Assembly: GCF_017829975.1 (NCBI RefSeq)
Contig: NZ_JAEEGA010000001.1
Span: forward strand, 186,001-250,000
Direction: 5' to 3'
Length of the DNA stretch: 64,000 nt
DNA from: Vagococcus allomyrinae
GTDB taxonomy: Bacteria > Bacillota > Bacilli > Lactobacillales > Vagococcaceae
Part shown: one piece after another, positions 31,367 through 45,218 of the stretch
Numbering within the stretch: the stretch's first letter is position 1
Layout: each line of letters opens with the position of its first letter
The notes under the pieces: generated by a model
Seen by the model: only the letters and a program-made list of their open reading frames with translations
What the model was told of the DNA's origin: nothing
Databases searched by the model: none
Made by a program: the position numbers and the translations under genes

Positions 31367-33172
31367 ATGTGGCGTAGACTAATGACGTATGTCGATAAGA
31401 TGAGGGTCAAACAAAAATTATTGGGTTTTTACATAGTGGTAATTGTCATGCCAATTATTTTAGTGGGAATCTATTTGTCAACGGGGATTCGTCAAAATAT
31501 GATTGATACGAAATTGAAAGATGTTGAATTGAGTTCGCAGAAAGTTCAAACCGATTTGGCTAATATCTTTGTCACCGTGTTAAGAGTATCTGATTGGATT
31601 GCTCAAGATCCGAATTTACCTCTATTAGTGACGCCCACCTATCAAGAAACCTATGATGTGTATGAGGCTTACAATAAGTTTCCAGTTTTTGATGATTATT
31701 TGAAATATTATAGTGAGATTGAAAACATTCGCTTCATTGTGACTAATCCAACCTTGCTGACGAATTCCAATGTCATTCAATTAACCAGCGAGATTGAGAC
31801 AAGCTCTTGGTATCAAGAGGCAGTTGATCATCAAGGTCAACTGACATGGCAGCTGATTCAAGACTCGATTACGCAGACTGAACATCTGGGGCTCGTTCGA
31901 AGTGTCTACCACAATGATCAATTGTTAGGGGTTTTGACAATCTATGTATCAGATTTTTTACTTAGTCAAGTTATGAATACCTCAACCAATAATGAGTTTT
32001 TAATACTTAATCAACAGCAATTGGTTCATCAAAGTGATCATAATTCATTGGTGTTTGACGCGTTTCAGGAGCCGCTGACAGCTACTCTCAAACAAAACAG
32101 TTCGCAAGCTGAATCAGCGAGTATTATTAAATGGGATAAACAGGATTATCATGTCTTAACAGGGAATGTTACATTACAAATGAGCCTGATATCACCACTA
32201 AGTTTAGTGACAGTCACGTCGAAACAAATTATCGGGCAAGAAGTAACGCAATTAATGCTGACAAGCTATCTGATTATATTGGGCATTTTTGCAGTGTCAT
32301 TGATTGTGATCATTTTTTTTGTTAATTCATTTGATTTTCGAATCAAACAATTAAAAAAATCAATGAATTATGTCGCCACAGGAGACTTTGATATTCCTAA
32401 GCACATTCAAGGCTCTGATGAAATTAGTGAGGTCTATGAACAATTGTATGTCACCATGGAAAGTTTAAAGGCCCTGATTGAAACGAACTATGACCATGAA
32501 TTGCGTGCTAAAAACTTACTTATTAAGCAACGAGATTCGGAATTAAACCGGCTAGCCAGTCAAATCAACCCACATTTTCTATACAATACCTTAGAGATGA
32601 TCCGCATGAAAGCACTCAAGAATCAAGACCCAGAAGTGGCAGAAATCATCAAATTGTTAAGCAAGCTGATGCGTAAATCGTTTGAAAAAAATGAAGAAGA
32701 AGTTAAATTGAAAGATGAAATAGCCTTTATTGAAATGTATTTGGCGATTCAAAAATTGCGTTTTGGAGAACGGATTTCCTATGATATTTATGCGACGATT
32801 AATTATGAAAATTATCTGATTATGCCATTGATACTGCAATCGTTGGTAGAAAATGCGTTTGTTCATGGCATTGAAATGAAAACAAACAGTGGCCATATTC
32901 AAGTCAATATCCGAGAATCGGAGTATTTGGAAATTGAAATAATAGATGATGGTATCGGCATGCCAAGCACCCGCTTAAGACAATTGCGAGCCGAATTAAA
33001 AGATCACACGAGCATGCGGGTAGGAATGATCAATGTCCAACAACGTTTGCAGCTTTATTATGGGGACGATTATGGGATTGAAATAGAGAGTATTGAAGGG
33101 ATTGGCACAAAAGTTTTAGTGTTATTACCCCTTGAAAGGAGTAAAGAAGATGCAAACAATCATGATTATTGA
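31367..33172 (+). CDS. YesM-type sensor histidine kinase
   Basis: 601-residue membrane sensor of the LytS/YesM class. Membrane helices at about 19-39 and 296-320 bracket a 250-residue extracellular sensing domain (Cache-like by position). A HAMP linker follows (about 320-375), then the His_kinase block with the phosphoacceptor His403 in SQINPHFLYNTLE, and an ATPase domain with LVENAFVHGIE and DDGIGMP. Its end overlaps the response-regulator gene. Such pairs usually sense oligosaccharides outside the cell and turn on the neighbouring ABC importer; that is inferred here. Confidence 0.93.
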   Translation: MWRRLMTYVDKMRVKQKLLGFYIVVIVMPIILVGIYLSTGIRQNMIDTKLKDVELSSQKVQTDLANIFVTVLRVSDWIAQDPNLPLLVTPTYQETYDVYEAYNKFPVFDDYLKYYSEIENIRFIVTNPTLLTNSNVIQLTSEIETSSWYQEAVDHQGQLTWQLIQDSITQTEHLGLVRSVYHNDQLLGVLTIYVSDFLLSQVMNTSTNNEFLILNQQQLVHQSDHNSLVFDAFQEPLTATLKQNSSQAESASIIKWDKQDYHVLTGNVTLQMSLISPLSLVTVTSKQIIGQEVTQLMLTSYLIILGIFAVSLIVIIFFVNSFDFRIKQLKKSMNYVATGDFDIPKHIQGSDEISEVYEQLYVTMESLKALIETNYDHELRAKNLLIKQRDSELNRLASQINPHFLYNTLEMIRMKALKNQDPEVAEIIKLLSKLMRKSFEKNEEEVKLKDEIAFIEMYLAIQKLRFGERISYDIYATINYENYLIMPLILQSLVENAFVHGIEMKTNSGHIQVNIRESEYLEIEIIDDGIGMPSTRLRQLRAELKDHTSMRVGMINVQQRLQLYYGDDYGIEIESIEGIGTKVLVLLPLERSKEDANNHDY

Positions 33173-34640
33173 TGATGAACCAGTTGTTAGAGAAGGCCTA
33201 GAAGTGTTGATTGATTGGCATGGACTAGATTGCCAAATAATAGCCACTGCTGATAATGGTGCGGCAGGACTGCAAGATATCTTGAGACTTAAACCAGACA
33301 TCGTTTTGACAGATATTAAGATGCCGTATTTAAGTGGATTGGAGATGGCGGCGGAGGTCAAAAAAACTCACCCTGAAATTGAATTTGTCTTACTTTCAGG
33401 GTATTCAGAGTTTTCCTATGCCCAAGAAGCGATAAAAATTGGCACCTTTTCTTATTTGTTGAAACCTGTTGAAGAGTTGGAAATAATCGAAACGATTGAG
33501 AAGTTGGTAATGAAAATTAAACAGCGAAAAGAAGTACAGGTCACCGTTGAAACCTATCAAACAATGGATAAACGTTATCTCCTTAAGGAGCTGATTATTA
33601 ATCAAAAGATGGCTAATAGTTTAGAACCATTACTTAAACAAGCCCCGTTTGCCTTAATACAACTGCCAACTCTTGAAACCAATGTCGAAGGTTATCGAGC
33701 TTATTTGAGTGAGCGAGGGGGACAAGGTGAAGTTCTTGAGTTTAGCCATGGATCAAATGGCTATTTATTTTTAACGCAAGTCACCAAACCTGAGATAGAT
33801 CTGGCAGACGATTGGTTTTGGGAAAATGAGTTGGAGGATGGTGTGGTAATCATCAGTCAGATTCGCAATCATACGGCTAAACTTTATGAGGACATTCAGG
33901 CCAATGAACAAAAACAGTTTTTGTTTAAAGAGCGAGTGTTAACAAGTGAGAGGTTAGGAATTGCTAAGAAAGGCGCGTCAAAAGAATCACTTTCAGCGAT
34001 TCAACAAAGACTATTGGAAGAACTGACTGCTGCAACGCATGTGGAAGAAGAATGGCACATGGCATCATTAAGTCACTATTTCCAAAGGAAACAATACAGC
34101 GAAACCCAAACCAAAGTGGAGCTGAGTAAGTTTACTTTAAGCCTATTCCAAGAATTGGAGGAGCGACTGAATGATCCTTTGGCTGATGAGCACAAAGAAA
34201 CGATTTTGGAAGATATTATGAAAAGTCAATCATTAGTGGCTCTTTTGAGATTATTAAAGCACGAATTTAGTCGCTTGCATCAAGTCTATTTAACCGATGT
34301 TGACAATCAAAATATTGTTCAAAAGATGATACATTACACGTCTAAAAACTATGGGGCTGATCTTAATTTACAATTTTTGGCAACGACTTTCAACTATAAT
34401 AGTTCGTATTTAGGGAAAAAATTTACAGCAGAAGTCGGAGTAAGTTATTCAAAATATCTGGATCAAATACGGATTCGCGAAGCGAAAAACTTGTTAAAAA
34501 AGAGTAACTTAATGATCTATGAAGTGGCTGAAAAAGTTGGCTACAATAATATTGATTATTTCCATAAAAAATTTAAGACATTGACGCAAGTAAGCCCCAA
34601 CGAGTATCGAAAAAAGCAAAATCAGGAGGTATGTTCTTAA
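33150..34640 (+). CDS. YesN-type response regulator (receiver plus AraC domain)
   Basis: A receiver domain (about residues 1-120) with the acidic pair IIDDEP and phosphoacceptor aspartate in DIVLTDIKMP, a divergent 260-residue middle, and a C-terminal AraC double helix-turn-helix (about 395-490: LNLQFLATTFNYNSSYLGKKF; ...YEVAEKVGYNNIDYFHKKFK). I start it at ATG 33150, with AAAGGAG eight bases upstream, rather than at the earlier in-frame ATG. It overlaps its kinase gene by 23 bases. Likely activates the ABC importer promoter before 36845 and perhaps its own operon. Confidence 0.92.
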   Translation: MQTIMIIDDEPVVREGLEVLIDWHGLDCQIIATADNGAAGLQDILRLKPDIVLTDIKMPYLSGLEMAAEVKKTHPEIEFVLLSGYSEFSYAQEAIKIGTFSYLLKPVEELEIIETIEKLVMKIKQRKEVQVTVETYQTMDKRYLLKELIINQKMANSLEPLLKQAPFALIQLPTLETNVEGYRAYLSERGGQGEVLEFSHGSNGYLFLTQVTKPEIDLADDWFWENELEDGVVIISQIRNHTAKLYEDIQANEQKQFLFKERVLTSERLGIAKKGASKESLSAIQQRLLEELTAATHVEEEWHMASLSHYFQRKQYSETQTKVELSKFTLSLFQELEERLNDPLADEHKETILEDIMKSQSLVALLRLLKHEFSRLHQVYLTDVDNQNIVQKMIHYTSKNYGADLNLQFLATTFNYNSSYLGKKFTAEVGVSYSKYLDQIRIREAKNLLKKSNLMIYEVAEKVGYNNIDYFHKKFKTLTQVSPNEYRKKQNQEVCS

Positions 34641-35317
34641 TGAAGTCGACCGATATCACATCAAAACCTATTTTTAAGTATTCACAACGAATTGTCGGCT
34701 TTTTTTTGACAAATTTATGTTTTCTTTGTTTCAATTTCTTTCTAATAGTTGCATTCTTTTTTATTCCACCAACCATGGATAATATTTTAATTTATAGTGG
34801 TTCGGCACTCGCTTTAGGTCCTAGTTTAATTGGTTTATTTAAAGTCATGTACAATTACCGAGAATATGGGGAATTGAGCTTAAAGGATTATTTAAGTTCT
34901 GTTAGAAGAAATGTGACTCAGGGATTACTTTACAGTGGACTTCACGTCAGCTTAAGCCTGGTGCTTATTGTTGATATAGTCTACTTTATTAATCGCAGTT
35001 GGTGGGGACTGGCCTTGCTTTTTGGTTTGATTCAACTGTTTAGTTTTCTAAGCTTTTTAGTAGGCAACTATTACTTAGCTAATTTCGAATTGTCGTTTAA
35101 AAGCTTGTTACGCTTGCCAGTTTACAGTTTGATCGTTCATCCTCAGTTTTTGTTGCAGTTCATCGGGATCATCGGCATCGCTTTGGCGCTGTTATTAGTG
35201 TTACCTAAACTAGCGATGCTCTTTGTTTTTGCTTTTTTTGGTTATTTATTTACTAAGCCAGCTAAATTGCTAAGTGGGAAAGTTCAGATAGATTTGGAGG
35301 TGGCCAATAATGAGTAG
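34640..35317 (+). CDS. DUF624 (YesL/YesV-like) membrane protein
   Basis: 225-residue integral membrane protein with five to six hydrophobic spans and the conserved GPSLIGLFKVMYNYREYGELS loop (about 60-80) of the DUF624 family, which accompanies YteP/LplBC-type importers and YesMN systems. The ATG overlaps the regulator stop (TAATG), with AGGAGG placed properly for this start but too close to an earlier ATG at 34631. Function unknown in all relatives I know; a role in transporter assembly or sensing is conjecture. Confidence 0.82.
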   Translation: MKSTDITSKPIFKYSQRIVGFFLTNLCFLCFNFFLIVAFFFIPPTMDNILIYSGSALALGPSLIGLFKVMYNYREYGELSLKDYLSSVRRNVTQGLLYSGLHVSLSLVLIVDIVYFINRSWWGLALLFGLIQLFSFLSFLVGNYYLANFELSFKSLLRLPVYSLIVHPQFLLQFIGIIGIALALLLVLPKLAMLFVFAFFGYLFTKPAKLLSGKVQIDLEVANNE

Positions 35318-36599
35318 CCGACTACTAAAAGTCCTAGTGCTTATGATAGGAAGTATCTGCTTAAGTGGTTGCCAAGGAGCTAAGGCGGAAAAAGAAAATG
35401 TGTTAACCTTTCATGAGCTAACGGAGGTTAGTTTTGCTCAAGGGGAAGAACACGTACAGGTGAAAAAAGCAGCGGATGTTTGGCAACGTGCCGGGACAGC
35501 TGATGAGTCAATAGAAGAATTAATGGTGAGTCTTGCTGGGGTAAAAGGTAAGGAACTCTCAGAAAAAATTGAGCTAGAAGGGGAGCCGCTCTTTGATTTA
35601 ATTGATGAGCAGCAACATCGGACGTATCATTTTTACGATCAACAAGAAGAAATTTTAATTGTGGATGAGAAAGGCCGACAGTACCAGGCTCAGCAGGCTG
35701 ATAAGTCCCTAGCTCTGTTTAATTTGCAGTCATTAAAAGCTGAAAAAGTATTTTCTATTGCTAAAGATGATTTACAAGAAATGACGATTAAGGAAGGAGA
35801 TACAGACTACCGATTGACTCCCGAGACATCGTTATCACGGATTGAACAAACCCCCTTTATTAGCGGCTGGTATTTGGCTGACCGTTATCATCAAGAAACA
35901 TCGGTAGAGTATCATGGGATGACCCAGATCTTAAACCGTTTGGCTAATTTTAAAGGCCGAACTATCACTCCAACTGAGGCACAAATAACCGCCTTAGAGG
36001 AATCAGACACAACGATCACATTGGCGACTTCTGAAAAAGAGTGGGTGCTAGAAGTAGGGGCATTGCCTGATTCAGGCAATGAGCGGCTTGTTAAAGTTGT
36101 TGAAACGTCTGATTATTACATGGTGCCTGAAAGTGAGTTCAGTGTGCTATTGGCTCCTCCAATTGAAAAGATCGATCGGTTTATTGCATTGATTCCGTTG
36201 AGTAGTCTCAAATCATTGACCGTTACGACAGAAGATACAAGAGATGAAATCGAGGCGACCCACCAACTTAGTGAGGATGGAGGTACAATCAATTCGACCT
36301 TTTGGTTAAACGGTGAGGAATTGAATGAGGCGACTTTTCGGAAGGACTATCAAAAAATTGCCATTTTATCTGGTGAGTCGGAGTGGGATGAGTCGCTAGA
36401 GCCACTAGCAAGTGAACAACCTGAGCTAACGATGAGCTATACATTTCTAGGGGACAATGGATTGAAAACAGATACCATTCAGTTTATGCCACTCCAAAAT
36501 AGGAAAGGATTCGCTGTCATCAAAAATGAAGTTGCTGATTTTACCATCGGAAATGAACAACTGGCGACCCTTTTGAAGGTTTTCCAGCAGATTAACTAA
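35310..36599 (+). CDS. Lipoprotein, DUF4340-like
   Basis: 429-residue lipoprotein: signal peptide SSRLLKVLVLMIGSICLSG with lipobox LSGC, mature Cys21. The mature part has repeated alpha-beta segments, such as FISGWYLADRYHQETSVEYH (about 191) and TITLATSEKEWVLEVGALPD (about 230), that resemble the DUF4340 pattern of tandem modules. It overlaps DUF624 by 8 bases and closes the regulatory operon. Neither family nor function is certain; surface capture of substrate or modulation of the sensor kinase are both possible. Confidence 0.65.
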   Translation: MSSRLLKVLVLMIGSICLSGCQGAKAEKENVLTFHELTEVSFAQGEEHVQVKKAADVWQRAGTADESIEELMVSLAGVKGKELSEKIELEGEPLFDLIDEQQHRTYHFYDQQEEILIVDEKGRQYQAQQADKSLALFNLQSLKAEKVFSIAKDDLQEMTIKEGDTDYRLTPETSLSRIEQTPFISGWYLADRYHQETSVEYHGMTQILNRLANFKGRTITPTEAQITALEESDTTITLATSEKEWVLEVGALPDSGNERLVKVVETSDYYMVPESEFSVLLAPPIEKIDRFIALIPLSSLKSLTVTTEDTRDEIEATHQLSEDGGTINSTFWLNGEELNEATFRKDYQKIAILSGESEWDESLEPLASEQPELTMSYTFLGDNGLKTDTIQFMPLQNRKGFAVIKNEVADFTIGNEQLATLLKVFQQIN

Positions 36600-36786
36600 G
36601 ATTGTTGAATCGTGAAGTGGATGTCTGAGGAATAAGTGTCATCGTTTTTGTTAGCCACATAATCAAACAGAGACAGTAGCTGACATAATCGAACGATTAC
36701 TTATTCTTTATGATTGAAAAAAATAGACGATAGTTGGCGAAAGACTAGTTTTTCATGTATCGAAGTCTAATTATTCCCGTTTTTAT

Positions 36787-36800
36787 TGAAAACGCAATCA
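36787..36800 (+). promoter_or_regulatory. Candidate CcpA (cre) site before the ABC importer operon
   Basis: TGAAAACGCAATCA matches 13 of 14 positions of the cre consensus, 45 bases before the first permease gene, just upstream of a TATAGT at 36814. Confidence 0.6.
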
Positions 36801-36844
36801 TGTAAACTTTAAGTATAGTAAGAATACAAAAGGAGGGAAACAGC

Positions 36845-37819
36845 GTGGAACAACCTGCTGATGCAATCGGTGTAAATGATGGGCGGCCAAGGAAAAAGCA
36901 GAGGAGTCGCAATAAATTAACGCTAAAAAAAATGAAAGAACAAAAAGTGTTGATTATTATGGCACTGCCATTTGTTATTTGGATATTACTCTTTTGTTAT
37001 GGGCCATTAATTGGTTGGTTAATGGCATTTCAAGACTATCGACCGGGACAAGGTATTTTCGATCAAACTTGGGTAGGGCTTAAACATTTTAGAGCCTTGT
37101 TTAAAGAACCTCTGTTTTACCAATCATTAAAAAATACATTGGGTATGGGAGGTTTAGGGATTATTTTTGGGTTTCTCAGTTCCATAGCCTTTGCCTTATT
37201 TTTAAATGAAATGAGATTCACTAAATTCAAAAAATTGACACAAACCATTTCATATTTGCCTCACTTTGTTTCATGGGTTATTGTGGCCAATATTGTGACA
37301 ACTAGTTTGTCTCAATCCGGCATTATAAATAATGTCTTGATGACATTGAATTTGATCCAAGAACCACTAAATTTTATGAGTGATCCTAGTAAGTTTTGGG
37401 GAATTGTAACCGCTGCAGATATTTGGAAGGAAACAGGTTGGAATGCGATTATTTATTTAGCAGCCATGTCGGGAATCGATCAAGAGATGTATGAGGCGGC
37501 TCGTGTTGATGGGGCTACTCGTTTAAGACAGATGTGGAGCATCACGTTGCCAGCGATTCGACCAGTCATTATGGTTCTGTTGATCATGAGTATCGGTAAC
37601 TTGATTAATATCGGTTTTGAAAAGCAAATGTTACTTGGTAACAACATCGTTGCCGACAAAGCCCTAGTTCTTGATAAGTATGCTCTAGATTACGGGATTG
37701 GCATGTTTAGGTATTCGTACGGTACGGCCATCGGTATTTTTAAATCGGTTATTAGCATTATTTTAATTTTTAGTTTCAATCAATTGGCTAAAAAAACAGG
37801 TGAAGGTCAAATTATGTAA
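36845..37819 (+). CDS. ABC sugar transporter permease (YteP/LplB family)
   Basis: 324 residues: a basic N-terminal tail (about 1-35), then six membrane helices and the MetI-type coupling loop (EMYEAARVDGATRLRQMWSI, about 218-237). The start is GTG with AAAGGAGGG nine bases upstream. It pairs with the LplC-type permease 60 bases on and the large lipoprotein binding protein. No ATPase gene is present in the operon, so a shared MsmK/MsiK-type ATPase is presumably used. Confidence 0.93.
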   Translation: MEQPADAIGVNDGRPRKKQRSRNKLTLKKMKEQKVLIIMALPFVIWILLFCYGPLIGWLMAFQDYRPGQGIFDQTWVGLKHFRALFKEPLFYQSLKNTLGMGGLGIIFGFLSSIAFALFLNEMRFTKFKKLTQTISYLPHFVSWVIVANIVTTSLSQSGIINNVLMTLNLIQEPLNFMSDPSKFWGIVTAADIWKETGWNAIIYLAAMSGIDQEMYEAARVDGATRLRQMWSITLPAIRPVIMVLLIMSIGNLINIGFEKQMLLGNNIVADKALVLDKYALDYGIGMFRYSYGTAIGIFKSVISIILIFSFNQLAKKTGEGQIM

Positions 37820-37879
37820 TTAGCCTACTCATTTGTTATCAGGACTGCTGATGAAGCATCACTTGAAAAGGAGGAACTT

Positions 37880-38788
37880 ATGAAAAAACGAAACAAGGGC
37901 AATGCTGTGAATAAAATCGAAAGAATGGATATTATAATTGCCTGTGTCATGATCTTAGTCATCGTCTTAACACTCTATCCTTTTTTAAATGTCTTGGCAA
38001 TTTCACTAAATGAAGCCGTTGACACAGCTAAAGGGGGGTTACATATTTTACCGAGAGCCTTTACGTTAGATAATTATATTGAAATTTTCACCCGCAATGA
38101 CCAACTGGTAAGGGCTTTTTCAAACTCGGTTTTACGGACGTTGATTGGCACATTAACAGGTGTTATGGCTTGTTCGATTTTAGCTTACGTCATTAGCCGC
38201 AAGGATTTTATTTTTCGCCGTCATGTGTCAACGCTATTGGTGATGACGATGTATGTAAGCGGTGGCTTAATCCCGTCTTATATGTTAATCAGGGGGTTAG
38301 GGTTGATCAATAATTTTTGGGTGTACATCATTCCGACATTGCTTAGTGCCTATAATGTCATCGTTATCCGATCGTTTATTGACGGCCTACCCGATGCACT
38401 AGAAGAGTCGGCTAAAATTGACGGAGCCAACGATTTTACTATTTTTATTAAGATTATTTTACCGCTTTGTTTACCTGTGATTGCCACAGTAGCACTATTT
38501 ATTGCGGTTGGACAGTGGAATAGTTGGTTTGACACCTATTTATATGCTCGCAGCAATCAAAATTTAACAACCTTGCAATACGAGTTAATGAAAATATTAG
38601 ATAATGCCTCTGCTCAATCTGGCGGGTCGACGGTTGGGAAAAATGATTCCCTCTTACAAAATAAAACAGCCCCAGAAGGAATTAAGATGGCAATTACCAT
38701 TATTGCGACAGTCCCAATATTAATTGTTTACCCATTTTTACAAAAATATTTTGTTTCTGGTTTAACGTTAGGAGCAGTCAAAAATTAG
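37880..38788 (+). CDS. ABC sugar transporter permease (LplC/YtcP family)
   Basis: 302 residues, six membrane helices, with the coupling loop DALEESAKIDGANDFTIFIK (about 172-191) and the C-terminal KYFVSGLTLGAVKN ending that is characteristic of LplC-type subunits. AAAAGGAGG lies six bases before the ATG. Second permease of the importer. Confidence 0.93.
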   Translation: MKKRNKGNAVNKIERMDIIIACVMILVIVLTLYPFLNVLAISLNEAVDTAKGGLHILPRAFTLDNYIEIFTRNDQLVRAFSNSVLRTLIGTLTGVMACSILAYVISRKDFIFRRHVSTLLVMTMYVSGGLIPSYMLIRGLGLINNFWVYIIPTLLSAYNVIVIRSFIDGLPDALEESAKIDGANDFTIFIKIILPLCLPVIATVALFIAVGQWNSWFDTYLYARSNQNLTTLQYELMKILDNASAQSGGSTVGKNDSLLQNKTAPEGIKMAITIIATVPILIVYPFLQKYFVSGLTLGAVKN

Positions 38789-38812
38789 TCTACCCAAATA
38801 GGAGGAGAAACT

Positions 38813-40471
38813 GTGAATTTAAAAAAAGTTAAAATTGGTTTAGTGACCTCAAGTGCGTTGTTAGCCTTAGGAGCGTGCTCAAGCAAAGGAAATGACAAAG
38901 AGGCAGAGTCAAAAGAAGGCGTCACAACATTAACATTCTTCAATGCTGATTTACAAAAGGATGATAAGTTTGACAATCCGGTTGCTGCTGAAATGACGAA
39001 ACAAACAGGAGTGAAACTAGAGATTTCCCATCCTGTAGGTGGCGATGAACAAGCAATTCCGTTAATGATTGCCAGTGGAGATTACCCTGATTTAATCTTT
39101 GGGAAAGGCGATATTAATAAGCTAATTGAAGCGGGAGCCGTGATTGCCTTAGATGAATTGATTGAAGAAAAAGGCGATAATGTGAAAAAAATGTACGGTG
39201 ATCAATTGAGCCGTTTAAAAAATAGTCTTGATGACCCTTATATTTACCATTTAGGGACAGGTGGTGTTGAAAACGAAGCGTATAAAACCAGTGGGACCGC
39301 CTCCCTACAATTAGAAGTGTTAAAAGAACTGGGTTACCCAGAAATAAAAACACTTGAAGATTATGAAGCCGCGATTAAAACCTACATTGAAAAATATCCT
39401 GAAATTGACGGTCAAAAAACCATCGGCTTATCATTGTTGGGTAGCGATTGGCGGTGGTTAATTACCGTAGGAAATCCTGCTGGGTTTGCAGCTGGCTTAC
39501 AAGACGATGGCCAATGGACCGTTGACGATAAAACGGCGGAAACGACCTATAAATTCCAACTACCGGAAGTTAAGGAATACTTCAAATGGTTGAATCATAT
39601 GAATGATGAAGGGCTTCTTGATCCAGAATCCTTTACTCAAAAAGGAGATACGTATATCGCAAAACTATCTTCGGGACGTGTCTTAGGAATTGCTGACCAA
39701 GATTGGAACTTCCAAGATGCGACAAAAGCGTTAAAAGCTGAAGGGAAGGAATGGCGACTTTACGCACCACTTCCATTAACGTTGGGAGAAGGAAAGGTCT
39801 CCCAAAGTACTAAAAATTATGGCTTTACAGGAACCACTGGTGTGTCAATTTCTTCGACGACAAAACACACAGATAAAGCATTCGAATTTTTAAATTGGAT
39901 GGCTTCTGAAGACGCACAAATTCTTCTAAACTGGGGGATTGAAGGGACGAATTACGATGTTGTAGATGGTAAACGCGTGGCGAAACCAGAAGATTTGAAA
40001 GCCGCACAAACTGATGCAGACTACACGACTAAGACCGGGGTTGGTCAATATGTTTATCCATTCCCTCAATGGGGAACGTCAGCGAAGGATAGCAATGGTC
40101 AATCGATTTCACGAGATACAAAAGAGCAAATAATTGACGCGTATACGGAATCGGAAAAAGAAGTGTTAAGCCAGTATGATGCTGAAATATGGCCTGATTT
40201 GTTTCCAGATCCAGCAGATTTAGGTGGCACAAAACATGGACGCGTTTATGAATATGTTTTACCTGCTAATAGTGATGCGGCTATTATTCAACAAAAAGCA
40301 GATGATTATACGACTCAGGCAATTACCAAAGCGATATTGACAAAACCGGAAAATTTTGAAGCCGAATGGGCAAAAATTCAAAAAGAGTTAACGGCAATGG
40401 ACATTGAAAAAGCCAACCAAGAGATGACTCAACTAACAAAAGATCGCATCAAACTTTGGGAAAGTAATTAG
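38813..40471 (+). CDS. ABC transporter oligosaccharide-binding lipoprotein (LplA/YtcQ-like)
   Basis: 552-residue solute-binding lipoprotein with signal peptide and lipobox LGAC (mature Cys22). The size places it in the large LplA/YtcQ class used for plant oligosaccharides. Features include LMIASGDYPDLIFGKGDINK (about 82-101), a WNFQD/WRLYAPLP hinge region and the FLNWMASEDAQILLNWGIEG segment (about 361-380) typical of this class. The GTG start has GGAGGAG six bases upstream. It is followed by a terminator-like hairpin that would lower expression of the enzymes behind it. Confidence 0.92.
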   Translation: MNLKKVKIGLVTSSALLALGACSSKGNDKEAESKEGVTTLTFFNADLQKDDKFDNPVAAEMTKQTGVKLEISHPVGGDEQAIPLMIASGDYPDLIFGKGDINKLIEAGAVIALDELIEEKGDNVKKMYGDQLSRLKNSLDDPYIYHLGTGGVENEAYKTSGTASLQLEVLKELGYPEIKTLEDYEAAIKTYIEKYPEIDGQKTIGLSLLGSDWRWLITVGNPAGFAAGLQDDGQWTVDDKTAETTYKFQLPEVKEYFKWLNHMNDEGLLDPESFTQKGDTYIAKLSSGRVLGIADQDWNFQDATKALKAEGKEWRLYAPLPLTLGEGKVSQSTKNYGFTGTTGVSISSTTKHTDKAFEFLNWMASEDAQILLNWGIEGTNYDVVDGKRVAKPEDLKAAQTDADYTTKTGVGQYVYPFPQWGTSAKDSNGQSISRDTKEQIIDAYTESEKEVLSQYDAEIWPDLFPDPADLGGTKHGRVYEYVLPANSDAAIIQQKADDYTTQAITKAILTKPENFEAEWAKIQKELTAMDIEKANQEMTQLTKDRIKLWESN

Positions 40472-40479
40472 TATTAGCA

Positions 40480-40520
40480 AGCTGGTCCCGCTCTACTAAC
40501 TGGGTGGGCCAGCTCTTTTT
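40480..40520 (+). terminator. Intercistronic hairpin between binding protein and sugar kinase
   Basis: AGCTGGTCCC and GGGCCAGCT pair with a one-base bulge around a 20-base loop, followed by CTTTTT. Such partial terminators often sit behind binding-protein genes to set stoichiometry. Confidence 0.6.
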
Positions 40521-40536
40521 AAGGAGGAAGAAGTGA

Positions 40537-41433
40537 ATGCAAATTGTGGCAGTCGATATTGGTGGCACAGAGATCAAACATGCTTTAATTAATGAAGGGC
40601 AGATTCTAAAAAAAGGACGAACGAAGACAGTGGCAACCTCTCCACAACAATTTGTCACATTATTAGCTGATATCGTGAAGACTTATGAAACAGACAGTGA
40701 GTTTATGGCCATTGGGATTAGTTTTCCTGGATTTATCAATGGCGAAAAGGGCGTGGCGACCTTTGCTGGTGCCCTAGATAGGTTACACGGTATAGCTTTA
40801 CGGCAATTACTATCAGCCGCCCTTGATGAACGCTATCCGATTTTTATGGAGAATGATGCCAATTGTGCAGCCATGGCCGAAAAATTAAATGGTCGTGGCG
40901 TAGACCACCGTGATTTTGTCGTGGTGACAGTCGGTACCGGGATTGGCGGAGGGATATTTATTAATAATCAAATTGTCCGTGGCAAAGAATTCCGAGCAGG
41001 AGAGTTTGGCATGATGATTTTGGATAAGACTCATTCTCCTCAAACAGTCTTCAGCAGTTTGGGATCGACTCAGACGTTGATTGAAAACTATCGTCGTCTT
41101 AAAGGATTAGCCGCCGATGAGCCAGTAGATGGGCAGACGGTTTTTGATCAGTCTGAGGAGCCATTGGTGTCTGACCTTTTAACAAATTGGAGCCGTGATT
41201 TAGCCATTGGTATCTGTAATGTTGTGACAGTCTTAAATCCTGAAAAAGTATTAATCGGTGGCGGGATTAGTGCTAATCCCAAACTGTTGCCTCTGCTTAA
41301 AGAACAATTAGCAACCATTCATTATTGGGTTGATTTTGAAGTGCCGATTGAAACGTGTTTTCATTTAAATGATGCAGGGTTAATAGGCGCGTACTACTTA
41401 GTTCAAGAAAGTTATCATAAAATAGAAAAGTAG
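40537..41433 (+). CDS. ROK family sugar kinase (glucokinase-like)
   Basis: 298-residue ROK kinase that would phosphorylate glucose, or another hexose released by the hydrolases. The ATP-phosphate loop DIGGTEIKHALI opens the protein, ENDANCAAMAE (about 106-116) and the second phosphate loop TVGTGIGGGIFINN (about 130-143) follow. The usual ROK zinc motif after GEFGMMIL is missing: no CxCGxxGC is present. That is unusual but known in some ROK kinases. GGAGG lies before the ATG. It heads the enzyme part of the operon. Confidence 0.88.
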   Translation: MQIVAVDIGGTEIKHALINEGQILKKGRTKTVATSPQQFVTLLADIVKTYETDSEFMAIGISFPGFINGEKGVATFAGALDRLHGIALRQLLSAALDERYPIFMENDANCAAMAEKLNGRGVDHRDFVVVTVGTGIGGGIFINNQIVRGKEFRAGEFGMMILDKTHSPQTVFSSLGSTQTLIENYRRLKGLAADEPVDGQTVFDQSEEPLVSDLLTNWSRDLAIGICNVVTVLNPEKVLIGGGISANPKLLPLLKEQLATIHYWVDFEVPIETCFHLNDAGLIGAYYLVQESYHKIEK

Positions 41434-45218
<3,785 letters not shown>

